DNA of 64,000 nt, taken from JAXGMV01 sp040768445 (GTDB lineage: Bacteria > Chloroflexota > Anaerolineae > Anaerolineales > Anaerolineaceae). Where the stretch lies: contig JAXGMV010000001.1 in assembly GCA_040768445.1 (NCBI GenBank), positions 1 through 64,000 on the forward strand, written 5' to 3'. This document shows positions 8,907-18,175 of the stretch, piece by piece; the first letter of the stretch is position 1, and each line of letters opens with the position of its first letter. Both the position numbers and the translations under genes were made by a program. The notes under the pieces were generated by a model. The model was not told the origin of the DNA, made no database searches, and saw only the letters and a program-made list of their open reading frames with translations.

Positions 8907-10115
8907 TTAATCTTTTCCTGATCCATTTTGTATTAGTTTCGATAGCAGCGGAATAATCTCCAGCGCATCACCCACAATGCCGAGGTCGGCAGTTTTGAAA
9001 ATGGGTGCTTCGGGGTCTTTGTTAATTGCCACGATTGTTTTCGAGGAGTTCATCCCAACCACGTGCTGCACCGCGCCGCTGATGCCGGCGGCGATATAAA
9101 GTTCCGGTCCAACCGTGGTGCCGGACTGCCCGACCTGCCGCGTATGGGGGATCCAACCCTGTTCAACTATTGTCCGGGAACCCGCCAGAACCCCGCCCAG
9201 TTGGTCTGCCAGTGTTTGCAGTAACGCCAGGTTGGCAGCTTTCTGACAGCCGCGCCCACCTGCAACAATGATGCGCGCATCCTCAATAGCCACTTCATTC
9301 TGGTCATCGAGGTACTTACGCTCAACCACGCGTGTTCTGATTGCACTGCGGTTTAAAGTAACAGGAAAATAGTCAACAGAAGCAGCTTTACCTTCCTGTT
9401 TTGAAAGTACGCTAAACACATTTGGGCGAACTGTGGCGGTTTGCGGTCGGTTATACGGCGTGATGATCGATGCCATGATATTGCCACCGAATGCCGGCCG
9501 CGTCTGTACCAGCTGGCGGTCGACGTCAATTGCCAATCCGGTGCAGTCAGCTGTCAACCCAAGTTTTAACCGGGCTGCGACCCTTGGCGCAAAATCTCGT
9601 CCATGCGGTGTGGCGCCGTACAGCACAACCGCCGGCTTTTTGGCGCTGATAACCGCACACATCACATTGGTAAACCCATCGGTTGAATATTCACCCAGCA
9701 GGTCATGCTTGCAGACGATCACCTCGTCAGCGCCAAACTGCCCAAGCGATGCCCAGTCAAGATCATCTTTGTCAGTCAACACAACTGCCGTCACAGGCTC
9801 CTTCAACTCATCTGCCAGCTGGCGCGCCTTTCCCAGCAGCTCAAAGGCAACCTTTTTTGGCTTTTGCGGGCTTTCATCCTGGTCCATCTCAACCCACACA
9901 AACACACCCTTGTACTTTGCCAGCTCATCGGCAGAAGCCATTTTACGTTCAATGTGCAGGGCGTGGAAACGGCACACATTGACACAAGCCCCGCAAAGCG
10001 TGCAGAGGTCGTTAACCATCAATTTACTGTCATCATCAAAATACAATGCCCCGAACGGGCAGTTTTGCAGACAAATCTTGCATGCGGTACAGGCATTGTG
10101 ATCAATCGTTAGCAT
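8907..10115 (-). CDS. etfA: Electron transfer flavoprotein alpha subunit with N-terminal 2x[4Fe-4S] domain
   Basis: 402 aa. Residues 1-60 form a bacterial ferredoxin domain with two clusters (CTACKICLQNCP and CTLCGACVNVC). The EtfA part follows and ends in the FAD-binding segment with GQSGTTVGPELYIA and GIVGDALEIIPLL. With EtfB and the GlcD-like protein encoded upstream on the same strand it forms a three-subunit enzyme. Ferredoxin-fused EtfA is typical of electron-confurcating lactate dehydrogenase (LctBCD) in anaerobes, which couples 2-hydroxyacid oxidation with NAD+ to ferredoxin oxidation. Confidence 0.93.
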   Translation of the reverse strand: MLTIDHNACTACKICLQNCPFGALYFDDDSKLMVNDLCTLCGACVNVCRFHALHIERKMASADELAKYKGVFVWVEMDQDESPQKPKKVAFELLGKARQLADELKEPVTAVVLTDKDDLDWASLGQFGADEVIVCKHDLLGEYSTDGFTNVMCAVISAKKPAVVLYGATPHGRDFAPRVAARLKLGLTADCTGLAIDVDRQLVQTRPAFGGNIMASIITPYNRPQTATVRPNVFSVLSKQEGKAASVDYFPVTLNRSAIRTRVVERKYLDDQNEVAIEDARIIVAGGRGCQKAANLALLQTLADQLGGVLAGSRTIVEQGWIPHTRQVGQSGTTVGPELYIAAGISGAVQHVVGMNSSKTIVAINKDPEAPIFKTADLGIVGDALEIIPLLSKLIQNGSGKD

Positions 10116-10194
10116 GGTGTCTCACTATTATCAATTTTATAATTTCGAACTAACACTCCGGTCATATCCACACCAATCACCATTTTGGAATCCA

Positions 10195-10995
10195 TCAATC
10201 GATATAACGGCGTTCCTTTAAAAATTGGAATATTTCGGCTGCAGCTTGTTCCGGTTCCATGTTGTCAATCTTCTGGCAGCATTTCTTTTGAGTGGGTGGA
10301 AAAACCTTCACCACCTGGGTATATGAACCCTTCAAACCAAGCTCATCTTCTGGTATTGGCAGGTCTTCAGCTTGAACAGTCTTGATCGGCTTCTGTCGAG
10401 CCTGGACAATGTCGCGCAGCGAAGGCGCCCTTCTGACAACTTCGCCCTTGCTGCAGGTTACCAAGGCCGGGGTTATCACTTCTATGACATCATATCCGCG
10501 TTCAACCTCCTGGGTCACCCGTACATGCCGCTTTGTCCTGCCGGGTTTAACATCCACCGCATAGGTGATTTGGGGCAGCCCGAGGATCTCTGCAATTTCA
10601 GGACCAACCTGGGCAGTATCACCATCAATCGCCTGCTTGCCTGTCAGAATCAGGTCATAATCCGGTACTGCCCGGCGTATGGCTTCTGCCAGAGTGTAGG
10701 CAGTCGCCCAGGTATCAGCACCGGCAAATTTTCTATCTGTGACCAGGATACCCTCGTCAGTGCCAAGCTCAAGGCAGCGCAGCAGCGCATCCTTCGCCTG
10801 GGGCGGTCCCATGGTAATGGCAATAATTTCGACATCATCATAAAGCTGGCGCAGACGTACAGCGTGGTCCAGTGCATATTCACAGAATGGGTTCAGGATT
10901 GATTGCACACCTTCACGGATCAACGTGCCGGTTACAGGGTCAACCTGGACCTGTGTTACTTCTGGCACCTGTTTAATGCAGACAACAATTTTCAT
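10195..10995 (-). CDS. etfB: Electron transfer flavoprotein beta subunit
   Basis: 266 aa EtfB. It opens MKIVVCIKQVPEV, and has LTGKQAIDGDTAQVGPEIAE and the signature region before RRAPSLRDI. It overlaps the stop codon of the GlcD-like gene by 4 bases (ATGA), so translation is coupled. It should carry the bifurcation-type nucleotide-binding site partnered with EtfA. The 80-base gap to etfA contains no terminator. Confidence 0.93.
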   Translation of the reverse strand: MKIVVCIKQVPEVTQVQVDPVTGTLIREGVQSILNPFCEYALDHAVRLRQLYDDVEIIAITMGPPQAKDALLRCLELGTDEGILVTDRKFAGADTWATAYTLAEAIRRAVPDYDLILTGKQAIDGDTAQVGPEIAEILGLPQITYAVDVKPGRTKRHVRVTQEVERGYDVIEVITPALVTCSKGEVVRRAPSLRDIVQARQKPIKTVQAEDLPIPEDELGLKGSYTQVVKVFPPTQKKCCQKIDNMEPEQAAAEIFQFLKERRYID

Positions 10996-12641
10996 TGATG
11001 CACCTCGAGCGGGAAGATATTGTCTGGATTCAGGATACCCTGGGGGTCCAAAGCCTTTTTGACATTTCTCATCTGCTGAATCTGGTCTGGTGTGAACATC
11101 AGAGGCAGGAATTTTGCCTTGATTTTTCCAATGCCATGTTCGGCAGAAACAGCTCCCCCCATTTCAACTGCCCGGCGTGCAAAGACTTCATACAGCTTCA
11201 TCCCTTTTTCCAGATCGCTCATATCCCTCGGCAGAATATTGACATGAATATGGTTGTTGCCAATATGACCAAAAGCATACCAGTCCAGCGCTAGCCGGTT
11301 GCATTCGCTCTCATACAACTGCCAAATCTCCTCCAAATAGCTGTCTGGAACTGCCAGGTCTGTTCCAAGCTTATGGATACCGGGATGAACTTTTTTGCGC
11401 TCTGCAATGATGCCGTTGATTGTTTCTGGTACCATGTGGCGGAATACTTTAAACCTGTCCAATTCGCGCCGCTCGTAACCAGCCCAGGAGTTGGATAGAT
11501 CTGCACCGACTGATATCATGATCTCATCCAAAACATGGTAAGGCTCGAATTCAGCGTGTGGATCAAAATTCATCTCAAAGAATATCGCCGATTTGGCTGA
11601 CTCCGGTAGCAGAGGCATACCAACCACTGATGGTTCTGATTTCTGCAGTTCACGCAGTAAATTCAACGCACTACCTGAATAGAATTCGAGGAAATCAAGC
11701 TGCAGACGACTGTCAGCGCGCAGCTTTATCGCCAACGCCACAGCCTGGTGATCTGAGTCCAGAAACTGGACAATGGATATCTTGGGTTCCTTTTTCAGCA
11801 GCGCAACCTCCACCTGGGTGATCACTCCGAGCACACCTTCTGAACCGATGAACAGGTCAATCAGATCCATGTGCGGCGCTGTATAAAACCCGGTTGTACT
11901 CTTAGTCATCGGCAATGGATAATCCGGTATGGTGATCGTTCTCGGTTCACCGGCAGAGTTCCAGACCACAAATTGTCCGGCAGGCGAGGCGAAATATTTA
12001 CCGCGTGGAATATCAAGGGTTTCTCCATCTGCGAGTAAGACCCTGACAGCCCTGACCCATGAACGTGTGGGGCCGTAGCGGTAGGTGCGTGCACCTGAAG
12101 CATTGGTAATCACAGTGCCGCCAAGCGAGGCGCTCATCTCAGTTGGGTCTGGTGGGTAAAAGTAAAAGTCTGGGTCCTGCTTGAACTGCTCGTAGCGTTG
12201 CTTAATTGCAGGATCAATCTCACCTGATTCAAGATCAGGAAATTGTTTGATGCGCAGCATGGAATCAAGCGACTTGAGGCTCACATTGGCTTGTGCACAC
12301 ACCCGCCACTCATCATAAGCTGTGTTGAAATAGACTGATTGGACGCGGTCAAACAACTCCATCGATACCAGTGCACCGCGCGGCGGTACACAGCCCCCCA
12401 CCAACCCGGTGCGTGCGCTGGCGATGGTAACGGCGGTACTCCTGCGGCTCATTTCTCGAATCACAGCTGAGAGTTCAGCTTCGTTCTTGGGAAAGAACAG
12501 GTAATCAAACGGCCTGGCAGATAATTTGGACTCATCCGTCAGGTAGACAGCATAGTCAGATCGTATGGTTTCGAATCCTTTGATACATTTAACCTGGTCA
12601 AAGTCAGCGGGTGACGGTGCGTGCGATATTATTTCGTGCAT
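10992..12641 (-). CDS. FAD-linked 2-hydroxyacid dehydrogenase, GlcD/LctD type
   Basis: 549 aa, PCMH-type FAD-binding domain followed by the FAD-oxidase C-terminal domain. Motifs include ARTGLVGGCVPPRG, SLGGTVITNASGARTYRYG, FGHIGNNHIHVN and VSAEHGIGKIK. Enzymes of this family oxidise D-lactate, glycolate or other 2-hydroxyacids. The adjacent etfB and etfA make it the dehydrogenase subunit of an Etf complex. Its place directly after the inositol genes suggests a sugar-acid or lactate substrate within that catabolism, but the substrate is not readable. An AAGGAGA RBS supports the start. Confidence 0.9.
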   Translation of the reverse strand: MHEIISHAPSPADFDQVKCIKGFETIRSDYAVYLTDESKLSARPFDYLFFPKNEAELSAVIREMSRRSTAVTIASARTGLVGGCVPPRGALVSMELFDRVQSVYFNTAYDEWRVCAQANVSLKSLDSMLRIKQFPDLESGEIDPAIKQRYEQFKQDPDFYFYPPDPTEMSASLGGTVITNASGARTYRYGPTRSWVRAVRVLLADGETLDIPRGKYFASPAGQFVVWNSAGEPRTITIPDYPLPMTKSTTGFYTAPHMDLIDLFIGSEGVLGVITQVEVALLKKEPKISIVQFLDSDHQAVALAIKLRADSRLQLDFLEFYSGSALNLLRELQKSEPSVVGMPLLPESAKSAIFFEMNFDPHAEFEPYHVLDEIMISVGADLSNSWAGYERRELDRFKVFRHMVPETINGIIAERKKVHPGIHKLGTDLAVPDSYLEEIWQLYESECNRLALDWYAFGHIGNNHIHVNILPRDMSDLEKGMKLYEVFARRAVEMGGAVSAEHGIGKIKAKFLPLMFTPDQIQQMRNVKKALDPQGILNPDNIFPLEVHQ

Positions 12642-12702
12642 AAATGTACAATCTCCTTCATATTAAGAAGAGATATTTTACGACCAGTATCTATACGCAT
12701 TA

Positions 12703-13539
12703 TTAATCAACTGCAATTTGTTTTAATAATGGTTTTAGAAACGAAACGCTTTTTTTTGCCGCTTCATCAGCTGTCGGCAGGGGCAAAAACTCACCAGAAA
12801 CGTAGCCCTTGTAGCCCGTCTCTGCTAGGCAGCTCAAGATGGATGGGAAGTCAATGTGTCCATTACCGGGGTACCAGCGGTTGGAATCAGCAACATGAAA
12901 ATGGAATATCCGGCTTCCGCAGTTGCAAATACTGGTTTCAATCTGTGGCTCTTCGATATTCATATGAAATGTATCCAGCAGCAAGCCAAAGTTATCCTCA
13001 CTCACGCTAGAAACCAACGCCATCCCCTGTGAAACAGTATTGATCAGCGTGGTCTCATAGCGGTTGATCGGCTCAAGCGCCAGCCGTACCCTTTCCTTTG
13101 CTGCTGCGCGGCAGCACTTTACCAGGGCTTCAACCAGCCAGCCAATCGCTTGATCCTGCGTCACACCGGGTTTTACAATGCCCCGCAGCAGCCCAATGAT
13201 GATCACAGCATTGAAGTGTTTCGCTGCTCTTACATGGCTGATAATCCGCTCGACCGCCTGTCTCCTGACAGCCTCATCGGGGTCAGTAAACGACAGCTTC
13301 TCCTCATTCCATGCCTGGCCTGTACCAATTGCCGGCACTTCAAGCCCAAAGCTGCTTACCATCCGGTACAGCGCTTCAAGGTCAACCAGGTTAGGGTCGC
13401 GAATGGCCAGTTCCACACCCTGGTATCCCATCCCTGCAATCTTTTCAAGGTTCTGTTCTAATGAACCGCTGAAAGTGGCAGCTTGAAAATTCGTCTGGTT
13501 TGTGGATAGAACAATAGAAAGTTTCACGGTTACACTCAT
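12703..13539 (-). CDS. iolO: 5-keto-L-gluconate epimerase IolO (TIM-barrel sugar epimerase)
   Basis: 278 aa xylose-isomerase-like TIM barrel. The N-terminus (VKLSIVLST), GYQGVELAIRDPNLVD, AIGTGQAW, EPINRYETTLINT, DTFHMNIEE and HFHVADSNRWYPG closely follow my memory of Thermotoga maritima TM0416 (IolO), which converts 5-keto-L-gluconate to D-tagaturonate. The metal-binding Glu, Asp and His of these barrels are present in those motifs. Immediately upstream on the minus strand are iolM, iolN and iolG, as in the Thermotoga inositol cluster, which strongly supports the call. Confidence 0.9.
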   Translation of the reverse strand: MSVTVKLSIVLSTNQTNFQAATFSGSLEQNLEKIAGMGYQGVELAIRDPNLVDLEALYRMVSSFGLEVPAIGTGQAWNEEKLSFTDPDEAVRRQAVERIISHVRAAKHFNAVIIIGLLRGIVKPGVTQDQAIGWLVEALVKCCRAAAKERVRLALEPINRYETTLINTVSQGMALVSSVSEDNFGLLLDTFHMNIEEPQIETSICNCGSRIFHFHVADSNRWYPGNGHIDFPSILSCLAETGYKGYVSGEFLPLPTADEAAKKSVSFLKPLLKQIAVD

Positions 13540-13544
13540 TTATG

Positions 13545-13572
13545 GAGCCAGCAGGCGTGCCTGCTGACTCCT
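13545..13572 (-). repeat. Intercistronic hairpin
   Basis: GAGCCAGCAGGC / GCCTGCTGACTC forms a near-perfect stem in the 43-base gap between iolM and iolO. There is no T-tract, so it is more likely an mRNA-processing or stability element than a full terminator. Confidence 0.5.
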
Positions 13573-13582
13573 ATTGTAATGG

Positions 13583-14776
13583 CTAAGCGATATAGGTGAT
13601 CTTGCACTCGGAACGGTTTGTTTGCAGGTTGATAATATTCTCCGGCAATTCCTCAAGCGAAATTTTCTTGGTGCTGATGGTGGTCATATCCATGCCAGTC
13701 GCCATGCAGTCGATCACACGCGGGAAGGTGCCGTGACCCGAATGTCCCTGTGCACCAATGATGGATGCCCGTCTCACCTGCAGTACCTCACCCGCAACCG
13801 GCATTTTTGCTTCTGCCCTTGCGGTAACGACGATTTTGCTGTTTAGCGTGCGGCCTTCCCATACAACCCGTTCAATGCCCGGGTAAACGACCTCAGGCAA
13901 GCCGGTTGCTTCCATGAACAGGTCGGCACCCATGCCGTTGGTGATTTCAAGCACCCTGTCAGCAAAATCTTCATGCAACGGGTTAATGTGATAATCAGCA
14001 CCCAACTTCAACGCCATTTTGGCACGGTCTTCCTGTGTCTCTGAGATGATCACCTGTGAAGCGCCGGCGCGTTTCATGATGGCGCAGGCAGCCAGGCCAA
14101 CTGGTCCACCGCCCAAAATAACCGCACGGTCTCCCGGACGAATGCCGCCGCCCCGCTCAATCACAGCATTGTATGCCACGCAGGTCGGTTCAACCAGGCT
14201 GCCGGCCACAAATAAGTCGCGTTCTGAGTAATTCTTGCGCAGCGGCTCAAGGCTCCAAATCGTCCGTGCCGGCACGACCAGGTATTTGGTAAAGGCCCCG
14301 TTGACATTGAAACCAATCTCATCCAACCGTTCACAGTGATTCGGCCAGCCGTCAGCGCAAGGCTTGCACTGACCGCACCATAGCATCTCTTCTGTTGTGA
14401 CAGCTTCTCCACCTTTGAACGGTTTGTTGGTGGTTTTATCATAAGCTTTTTTGCCCGCTTCAACCACCACACCGGAGAGTTCGTGTCCTAAAATGCTGGG
14501 GAATCCTGTCAATCCCGGGTAAAAAATGTATCCTTCTTTGTCAGCCTGCGCCATGTGCACATCTGAGCCGCAAATACCGCAGGCTTTAACCTCAATCAAC
14601 ACTTCGTCCTCACCAGGTGTTGGGATGTCGTACTCGCGTATTTCAATACGCGGGTTGCGCCAAACCTGGCTGCCAAGGTACGTTTGTCGCCCTTCGATAT
14701 CCTTTGTACCCAGCTTAAATCCGGGTTTCGGATCCCAATCTGCCACAAGTGTTACGCCCTGCATCTTACCTTTCAT
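13583..14776 (-). CDS. iolM: scyllo-inosose 3-dehydrogenase IolM (zinc alcohol dehydrogenase family)
   Basis: 397 aa medium-chain zinc dehydrogenase. The catalytic-zinc region is ACGICGSDVHMA with GHELSGVVVE, the structural-zinc loop WCGQCKPCADGWPNHC, and the NAD-binding motif GGGPVGLA. Blocks such as DIEGRQTYLGSQVWR, YPGLTGFPSILGHE, FNVNGAFTKY and GAQGHSGHGTFPRVI match my recollection of T. maritima TM0412, which oxidises scyllo-inosose to a diketo-inositol. A GGAGGA RBS supports the start. Neighbours iolN and iolO perform the next two steps. Confidence 0.92.
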   Translation of the reverse strand: MKGKMQGVTLVADWDPKPGFKLGTKDIEGRQTYLGSQVWRNPRIEIREYDIPTPGEDEVLIEVKACGICGSDVHMAQADKEGYIFYPGLTGFPSILGHELSGVVVEAGKKAYDKTTNKPFKGGEAVTTEEMLWCGQCKPCADGWPNHCERLDEIGFNVNGAFTKYLVVPARTIWSLEPLRKNYSERDLFVAGSLVEPTCVAYNAVIERGGGIRPGDRAVILGGGPVGLAACAIMKRAGASQVIISETQEDRAKMALKLGADYHINPLHEDFADRVLEITNGMGADLFMEATGLPEVVYPGIERVVWEGRTLNSKIVVTARAEAKMPVAGEVLQVRRASIIGAQGHSGHGTFPRVIDCMATGMDMTTISTKKISLEELPENIINLQTNRSECKITYIA

Positions 14777-14811
14777 TACTTCCTCCGAATTGTTTTCTGC
14801 AAACTACTTCA

Positions 14812-15936
14812 CTAAACTTCTGTTCCCTGTCCGATCCTGGGAATAGCATAAACGGTTTTCCAACCTTTGCTGAGAGGCTCACGCAGGTATGGCTCCATAT
14901 CCTTCTCGGTGCGCAATGTCACTTCCTCAACCGGTGGTACCTTTCCGGCCGGGAAGGCTTCCAACACGTGATCATTCCATAAGGTCAGGTACTTTAAAAT
15001 GGCTGCCATCGGACGTTTGGCTTTTTGTGCTTCGCCGGATTTTGCCTTGCCAACTACACCTTCCGGGGTGGCTGCGATTTCAATCGCAAAATGGCCTTCA
15101 CCTTCAGACCAACGGCTTGGGCGGCCGTAAGGATCAACGGATTTATCATAATGGCCTTCTGGCAGGTAATTCTTGCCTTCAGTATCAACAGCATAAGCCA
15201 TGTCAACCATGTCCGGGTGGAGTAGGAGACTTAGAGACGTTTCAGATTCGTCAGCATGCACAAAATTGGTACCCATCTGGCCACCGCGTTCGGTCGGGCG
15301 GAAGAACTCCCGTACGCCCCTGTGCCAATCGATCACTCTGAAGATACCCGGCAGTTGGTAGCGTTTTTGGAATTCCTGTACTGCTGATTCCAACATCCAC
15401 AACTGGCCATGATTATTTACGATCAGTTGTTTTCTAAAGCCATCATTCCATAAACCCAGCATCACATCAATCATCATCTCCCTGACGACGTGCTCACGCA
15501 CGATCACAGTGCCGGGCATACCCAGGTGATGAAATGGGTGACCGCCGTAGTTAAGCGGCGGAAGCGCCAGGTTCACTGCTGCACCGCGGCGGGCAGTGTA
15601 GCGGCGAACACCCTCGCAGATTGCACTGACATACAGCGTATCAGCTGCGCTGGGCAGATGCTTTCCATGCAGTTCAGTACAGCCTACCGGTATAAAAACG
15701 ATATCATTCTTTTTACGGTTTTCTTCTACCTGCCAGCGGGTGGTTGTTTGAATATAAGAACCCGGTTTTGCCCATTCCACTGGCGAAGGAATATCATACT
15801 CTGCCAGGATCGCATCAATCTCTGCATCACTCGCATCCCAAACCTGCTTCTTCAGGCGGCCAACTTCATTGTCCTCAAAAAAGAGGTCTGGCTGGTTAGT
15901 TGGGAGAAACCCTTCCGGTACTAATTTATCTGTCAT
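14812..15936 (-). CDS. iolN: Diketo-inositol hydrolase IolN (creatininase family)
   Basis: 374 aa creatininase-fold metal hydrolase. The family motif GCTELHGKHLPSAADT carries the metal ligands Glu, His and Asp; HPFHHLGMPG and VNNHGQLW follow. In the Thermotoga pathway the equivalent (TM0413) opens the ring of 3-dehydro-scyllo-inosose to 5-keto-L-gluconate. It lies between iolG and iolM with good RBS (AAGGAG) and short spacing. The N-terminal extension of about 85 residues before the first motif is longer than in plain creatininases. Confidence 0.9.
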   Translation of the reverse strand: MTDKLVPEGFLPTNQPDLFFEDNEVGRLKKQVWDASDAEIDAILAEYDIPSPVEWAKPGSYIQTTTRWQVEENRKKNDIVFIPVGCTELHGKHLPSAADTLYVSAICEGVRRYTARRGAAVNLALPPLNYGGHPFHHLGMPGTVIVREHVVREMMIDVMLGLWNDGFRKQLIVNNHGQLWMLESAVQEFQKRYQLPGIFRVIDWHRGVREFFRPTERGGQMGTNFVHADESETSLSLLLHPDMVDMAYAVDTEGKNYLPEGHYDKSVDPYGRPSRWSEGEGHFAIEIAATPEGVVGKAKSGEAQKAKRPMAAILKYLTLWNDHVLEAFPAGKVPPVEEVTLRTEKDMEPYLREPLSKGWKTVYAIPRIGQGTEV

Positions 15937-15981
15937 TATTAACTCCTTGTGTCTATTTTTTTCTACCTGTTAAGTAAATGT

Positions 15982-16992
15982 TTAAATTTCAGAGAATTTT
16001 ATCGGCCTGTGTTCATGGAAAGATTTCCACGCCGCCAAGCCCAGCACCACCGCCGCACGTCCATCTTCGCCAGTAGTTGGGGTGGGCTTGTCCTCTCTCA
16101 CACAATCAACAAACTGCTGAACTTCCTCAACGTAACACGGTGCATAACGCTGCATGAAAAAATTCGGCACCCTGGCTGAGAGAAATCCTTCAGGATTACC
16201 CTTCAGAACGGTATGCTCCTTTTCGTTCTCAGCCATCGCCGTGCCATTCAGACAAAACACCTCAAGGCGCTGGTCATAACCGTACACAGACTGCCGGCTG
16301 TTATCTATGCTGCCAATGGTTCCATCGGCGAATTTGAGCGAGACCGCGATAGTGTCCAGATCTCCGAATGTATTCAATTCGGGATCAATCAAAACGCTGC
16401 CAATAGCATAGACCTCTTCCACTTCGCCTACCTGAAACCGAGCCATGTCAAAATCGTGAATGGTCATGTCCAAGAAAATGCCGCCCGAGGTCTTGAGAAA
16501 TTCCAGTGCCGGCAGCTGCGGATCGCGGTTGGTGATTTTCAAAATGCAGGTACGCCCCAGCTCACCCGATGAAACAATTGATTTGACATGCTGGAAGTTC
16601 TTATCAAAGCGCCGGTTGAATCCGACCTGCAGTTTCACCTTGTTTTGATGCACAGCAGCCAGCGCCTCATCAATATCGTCCAAATTGAGAGCCAAAGGTT
16701 TCTCACTGAAAATTTGTTTTCCTGCCATGGCTGCATCTTTGATGATGGCAGCATGTGTATCGGTGCTGGTTGCGATCAAGACTGCATCTATCGTTGGATC
16801 TGCCAGCAGTTCGCTGTAATCAAAGACCCGTCGTTCAATGTCCCACCTGTCAGCCACAGCGTTGACAACCTCGGGTTTTATATCGCACACTGCCGCTAGG
16901 TTTACCCCGCTCACTTTTGTGGCAAGGTTGGCAACATGTACGCTGCCCATGCGGCCCGTTCCAATTACTGCCAGGTTGATCTTGTTTTTCAT
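15982..16992 (-). CDS. iolG: myo-inositol 2-dehydrogenase IolG (Gfo/Idh/MocA family)
   Basis: 336 aa. The N-terminal NAD-binding Rossmann domain carries GTGRMGSVHVANLA, followed by the catalytic-lysine motif SEKPLAL. The C-terminal domain carries GGIFLDMTIHDFDMAR with the Asp/His dyad used by inositol dehydrogenases. It should oxidise myo-inositol to scyllo-inosose as the first step of the pathway. A GAAGGAAAG RBS supports the start. Confidence 0.9.
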   Translation of the reverse strand: MKNKINLAVIGTGRMGSVHVANLATKVSGVNLAAVCDIKPEVVNAVADRWDIERRVFDYSELLADPTIDAVLIATSTDTHAAIIKDAAMAGKQIFSEKPLALNLDDIDEALAAVHQNKVKLQVGFNRRFDKNFQHVKSIVSSGELGRTCILKITNRDPQLPALEFLKTSGGIFLDMTIHDFDMARFQVGEVEEVYAIGSVLIDPELNTFGDLDTIAVSLKFADGTIGSIDNSRQSVYGYDQRLEVFCLNGTAMAENEKEHTVLKGNPEGFLSARVPNFFMQRYAPCYVEEVQQFVDCVREDKPTPTTGEDGRAAVVLGLAAWKSFHEHRPIKFSEI

Positions 16993-17046
16993 TGTGCCTT
17001 TCCTTCGGCTCTCATATATTCCTGTTTCTTTCTCTTCACTCTATGC

Positions 17047-18090
17047 TTATGGTTTCATCACTATTTTCATTGCGCTCTTGGGACCATGTTCAAGTGTCTT
17101 CATATCCAGCCCCAGCATGCTGAAGGCGTTGATACCCTCTTCCAGGTCGATCACTTTGGTAAAGAACTGGCTCATGTCCAGCCGGTTCTCCCTGAAGATG
17201 CGGATGGAAGGCACCATGGTATTTTGACCTAAATACAGACCGAGGATTTTTGTCGCCCACCGGGTAATCTCATTGGGAACGACTGTGGTGGTGATGCTGG
17301 AATCCATGCCGAAAGGCAGCACTTTGCCGCCGGGCGTGACGCACTTGAGTGCCTGTGCCAGGCCGTTACCGGTTGCTTCAATCACAATATCGGCTTTGCG
17401 GCCATAAGTGAATTCGGTGATTTTCTCAACTACGTCAACTTCGTTCGGGTTCCACACTGTGAGGCCGCATTTCTTTGCCGCCTCGATGCGGAAAGGATCA
17501 ATCTCAGTAACGGCTACCTTGGCGGCGATATTCTTGGCGAACTGCGCAAAAAGGTAACCGATAGGTCCAAAGCCAATGACCATGGCATAATCGTAAGGCA
17601 GCATCAGCAGTGTGTTCATACCGTTGACAACTGTCGCCAGCGTCTCAACCTGTGTGCCGTAGATATCATCAATTTCGTCCGGCAGTACAAAACACTGTTT
17701 CTCCGGTACCAGGCAGTACTCGGCATAACCGCCATCGCGCATCACACCCAGCGCACTGGTCTTAATGTCTACGCATTGGCTGGTCAGACCCATGCGGCAA
17801 AAATCGCAGAAGCCGCAGCGAATGTTGTTATCAACCGCTACACGATCACCAATTTTGACATGATGCACATGGGATCCAACCTCAACAACCTCACCGCAAA
17901 ACTCATGTCCCAAAATAGTATTGGGTCTAAAGTGATGCTTGCCCTCGACAATTTTCACGTCACTGCCGCAGATACCCACCGCCTTGATTTTCAACAACAC
18001 ATCATCAGGTTCTTTGACATGCGGAACAGGCACCTGTTCCAATACCAACTGACCGACATCTTTGAAAACTAACGCCTTCATCTTTTCCAT
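17047..18090 (-). CDS. Zinc-dependent medium-chain dehydrogenase (polyol/sorbitol type)
   Basis: About 347 aa. Catalytic zinc region AVGICGSDVKI and GHEFCGEVVEVG; structural zinc CGFCDFCRMGLTSQC; NAD motif GFGPIGYLFAQ. The start at 18090 (MEKMKALVF) has AAGGAGCG just upstream; a start at 18135 would read through the LacI operator. It is the first gene after the operator at 18121 and precedes iolG, so it is part of the inositol operon. Its substrate is probably another polyol or an aldonate/uronate; this step is not part of the Thermotoga pathway as I know it. Confidence 0.85.
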   Translation of the reverse strand: MEKMKALVFKDVGQLVLEQVPVPHVKEPDDVLLKIKAVGICGSDVKIVEGKHHFRPNTILGHEFCGEVVEVGSHVHHVKIGDRVAVDNNIRCGFCDFCRMGLTSQCVDIKTSALGVMRDGGYAEYCLVPEKQCFVLPDEIDDIYGTQVETLATVVNGMNTLLMLPYDYAMVIGFGPIGYLFAQFAKNIAAKVAVTEIDPFRIEAAKKCGLTVWNPNEVDVVEKITEFTYGRKADIVIEATGNGLAQALKCVTPGGKVLPFGMDSSITTTVVPNEITRWATKILGLYLGQNTMVPSIRIFRENRLDMSQFFTKVIDLEEGINAFSMLGLDMKTLEHGPKSAMKIVMKP

Positions 18091-18120
18091 TTTGATACGC
18101 TCCTTATGATTTTTTATAAT

Positions 18121-18134
18121 TGCACACGTGTGCA
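18121..18134. promoter_or_regulatory. LacI-family operator (adh-iolG-iolN-iolM-iolO operon)
   Basis: Perfect 14-bp palindrome TGCACACGTGTGCA, identical to the site before lacI at 25370. It lies 31 bases upstream of the adh start. A -10-like TATATT (minus strand, 18141-18146) sits about 6 bases upstream of it, so a bound repressor would cover the transcription start. No good -35 is visible. The central CG palindrome is typical of LacI-family operators. Confidence 0.85.
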
Positions 18135-18175
18135 CGAGTTAATATAAAAACAAACGAAAAATGCTCACTCAGTTT

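Noticed and set aside
9433..10101. 222-residue plus-strand frame opposite etfA
   Set aside because: It is a shadow of a strongly recognised minus-strand gene, with no RBS or domain.
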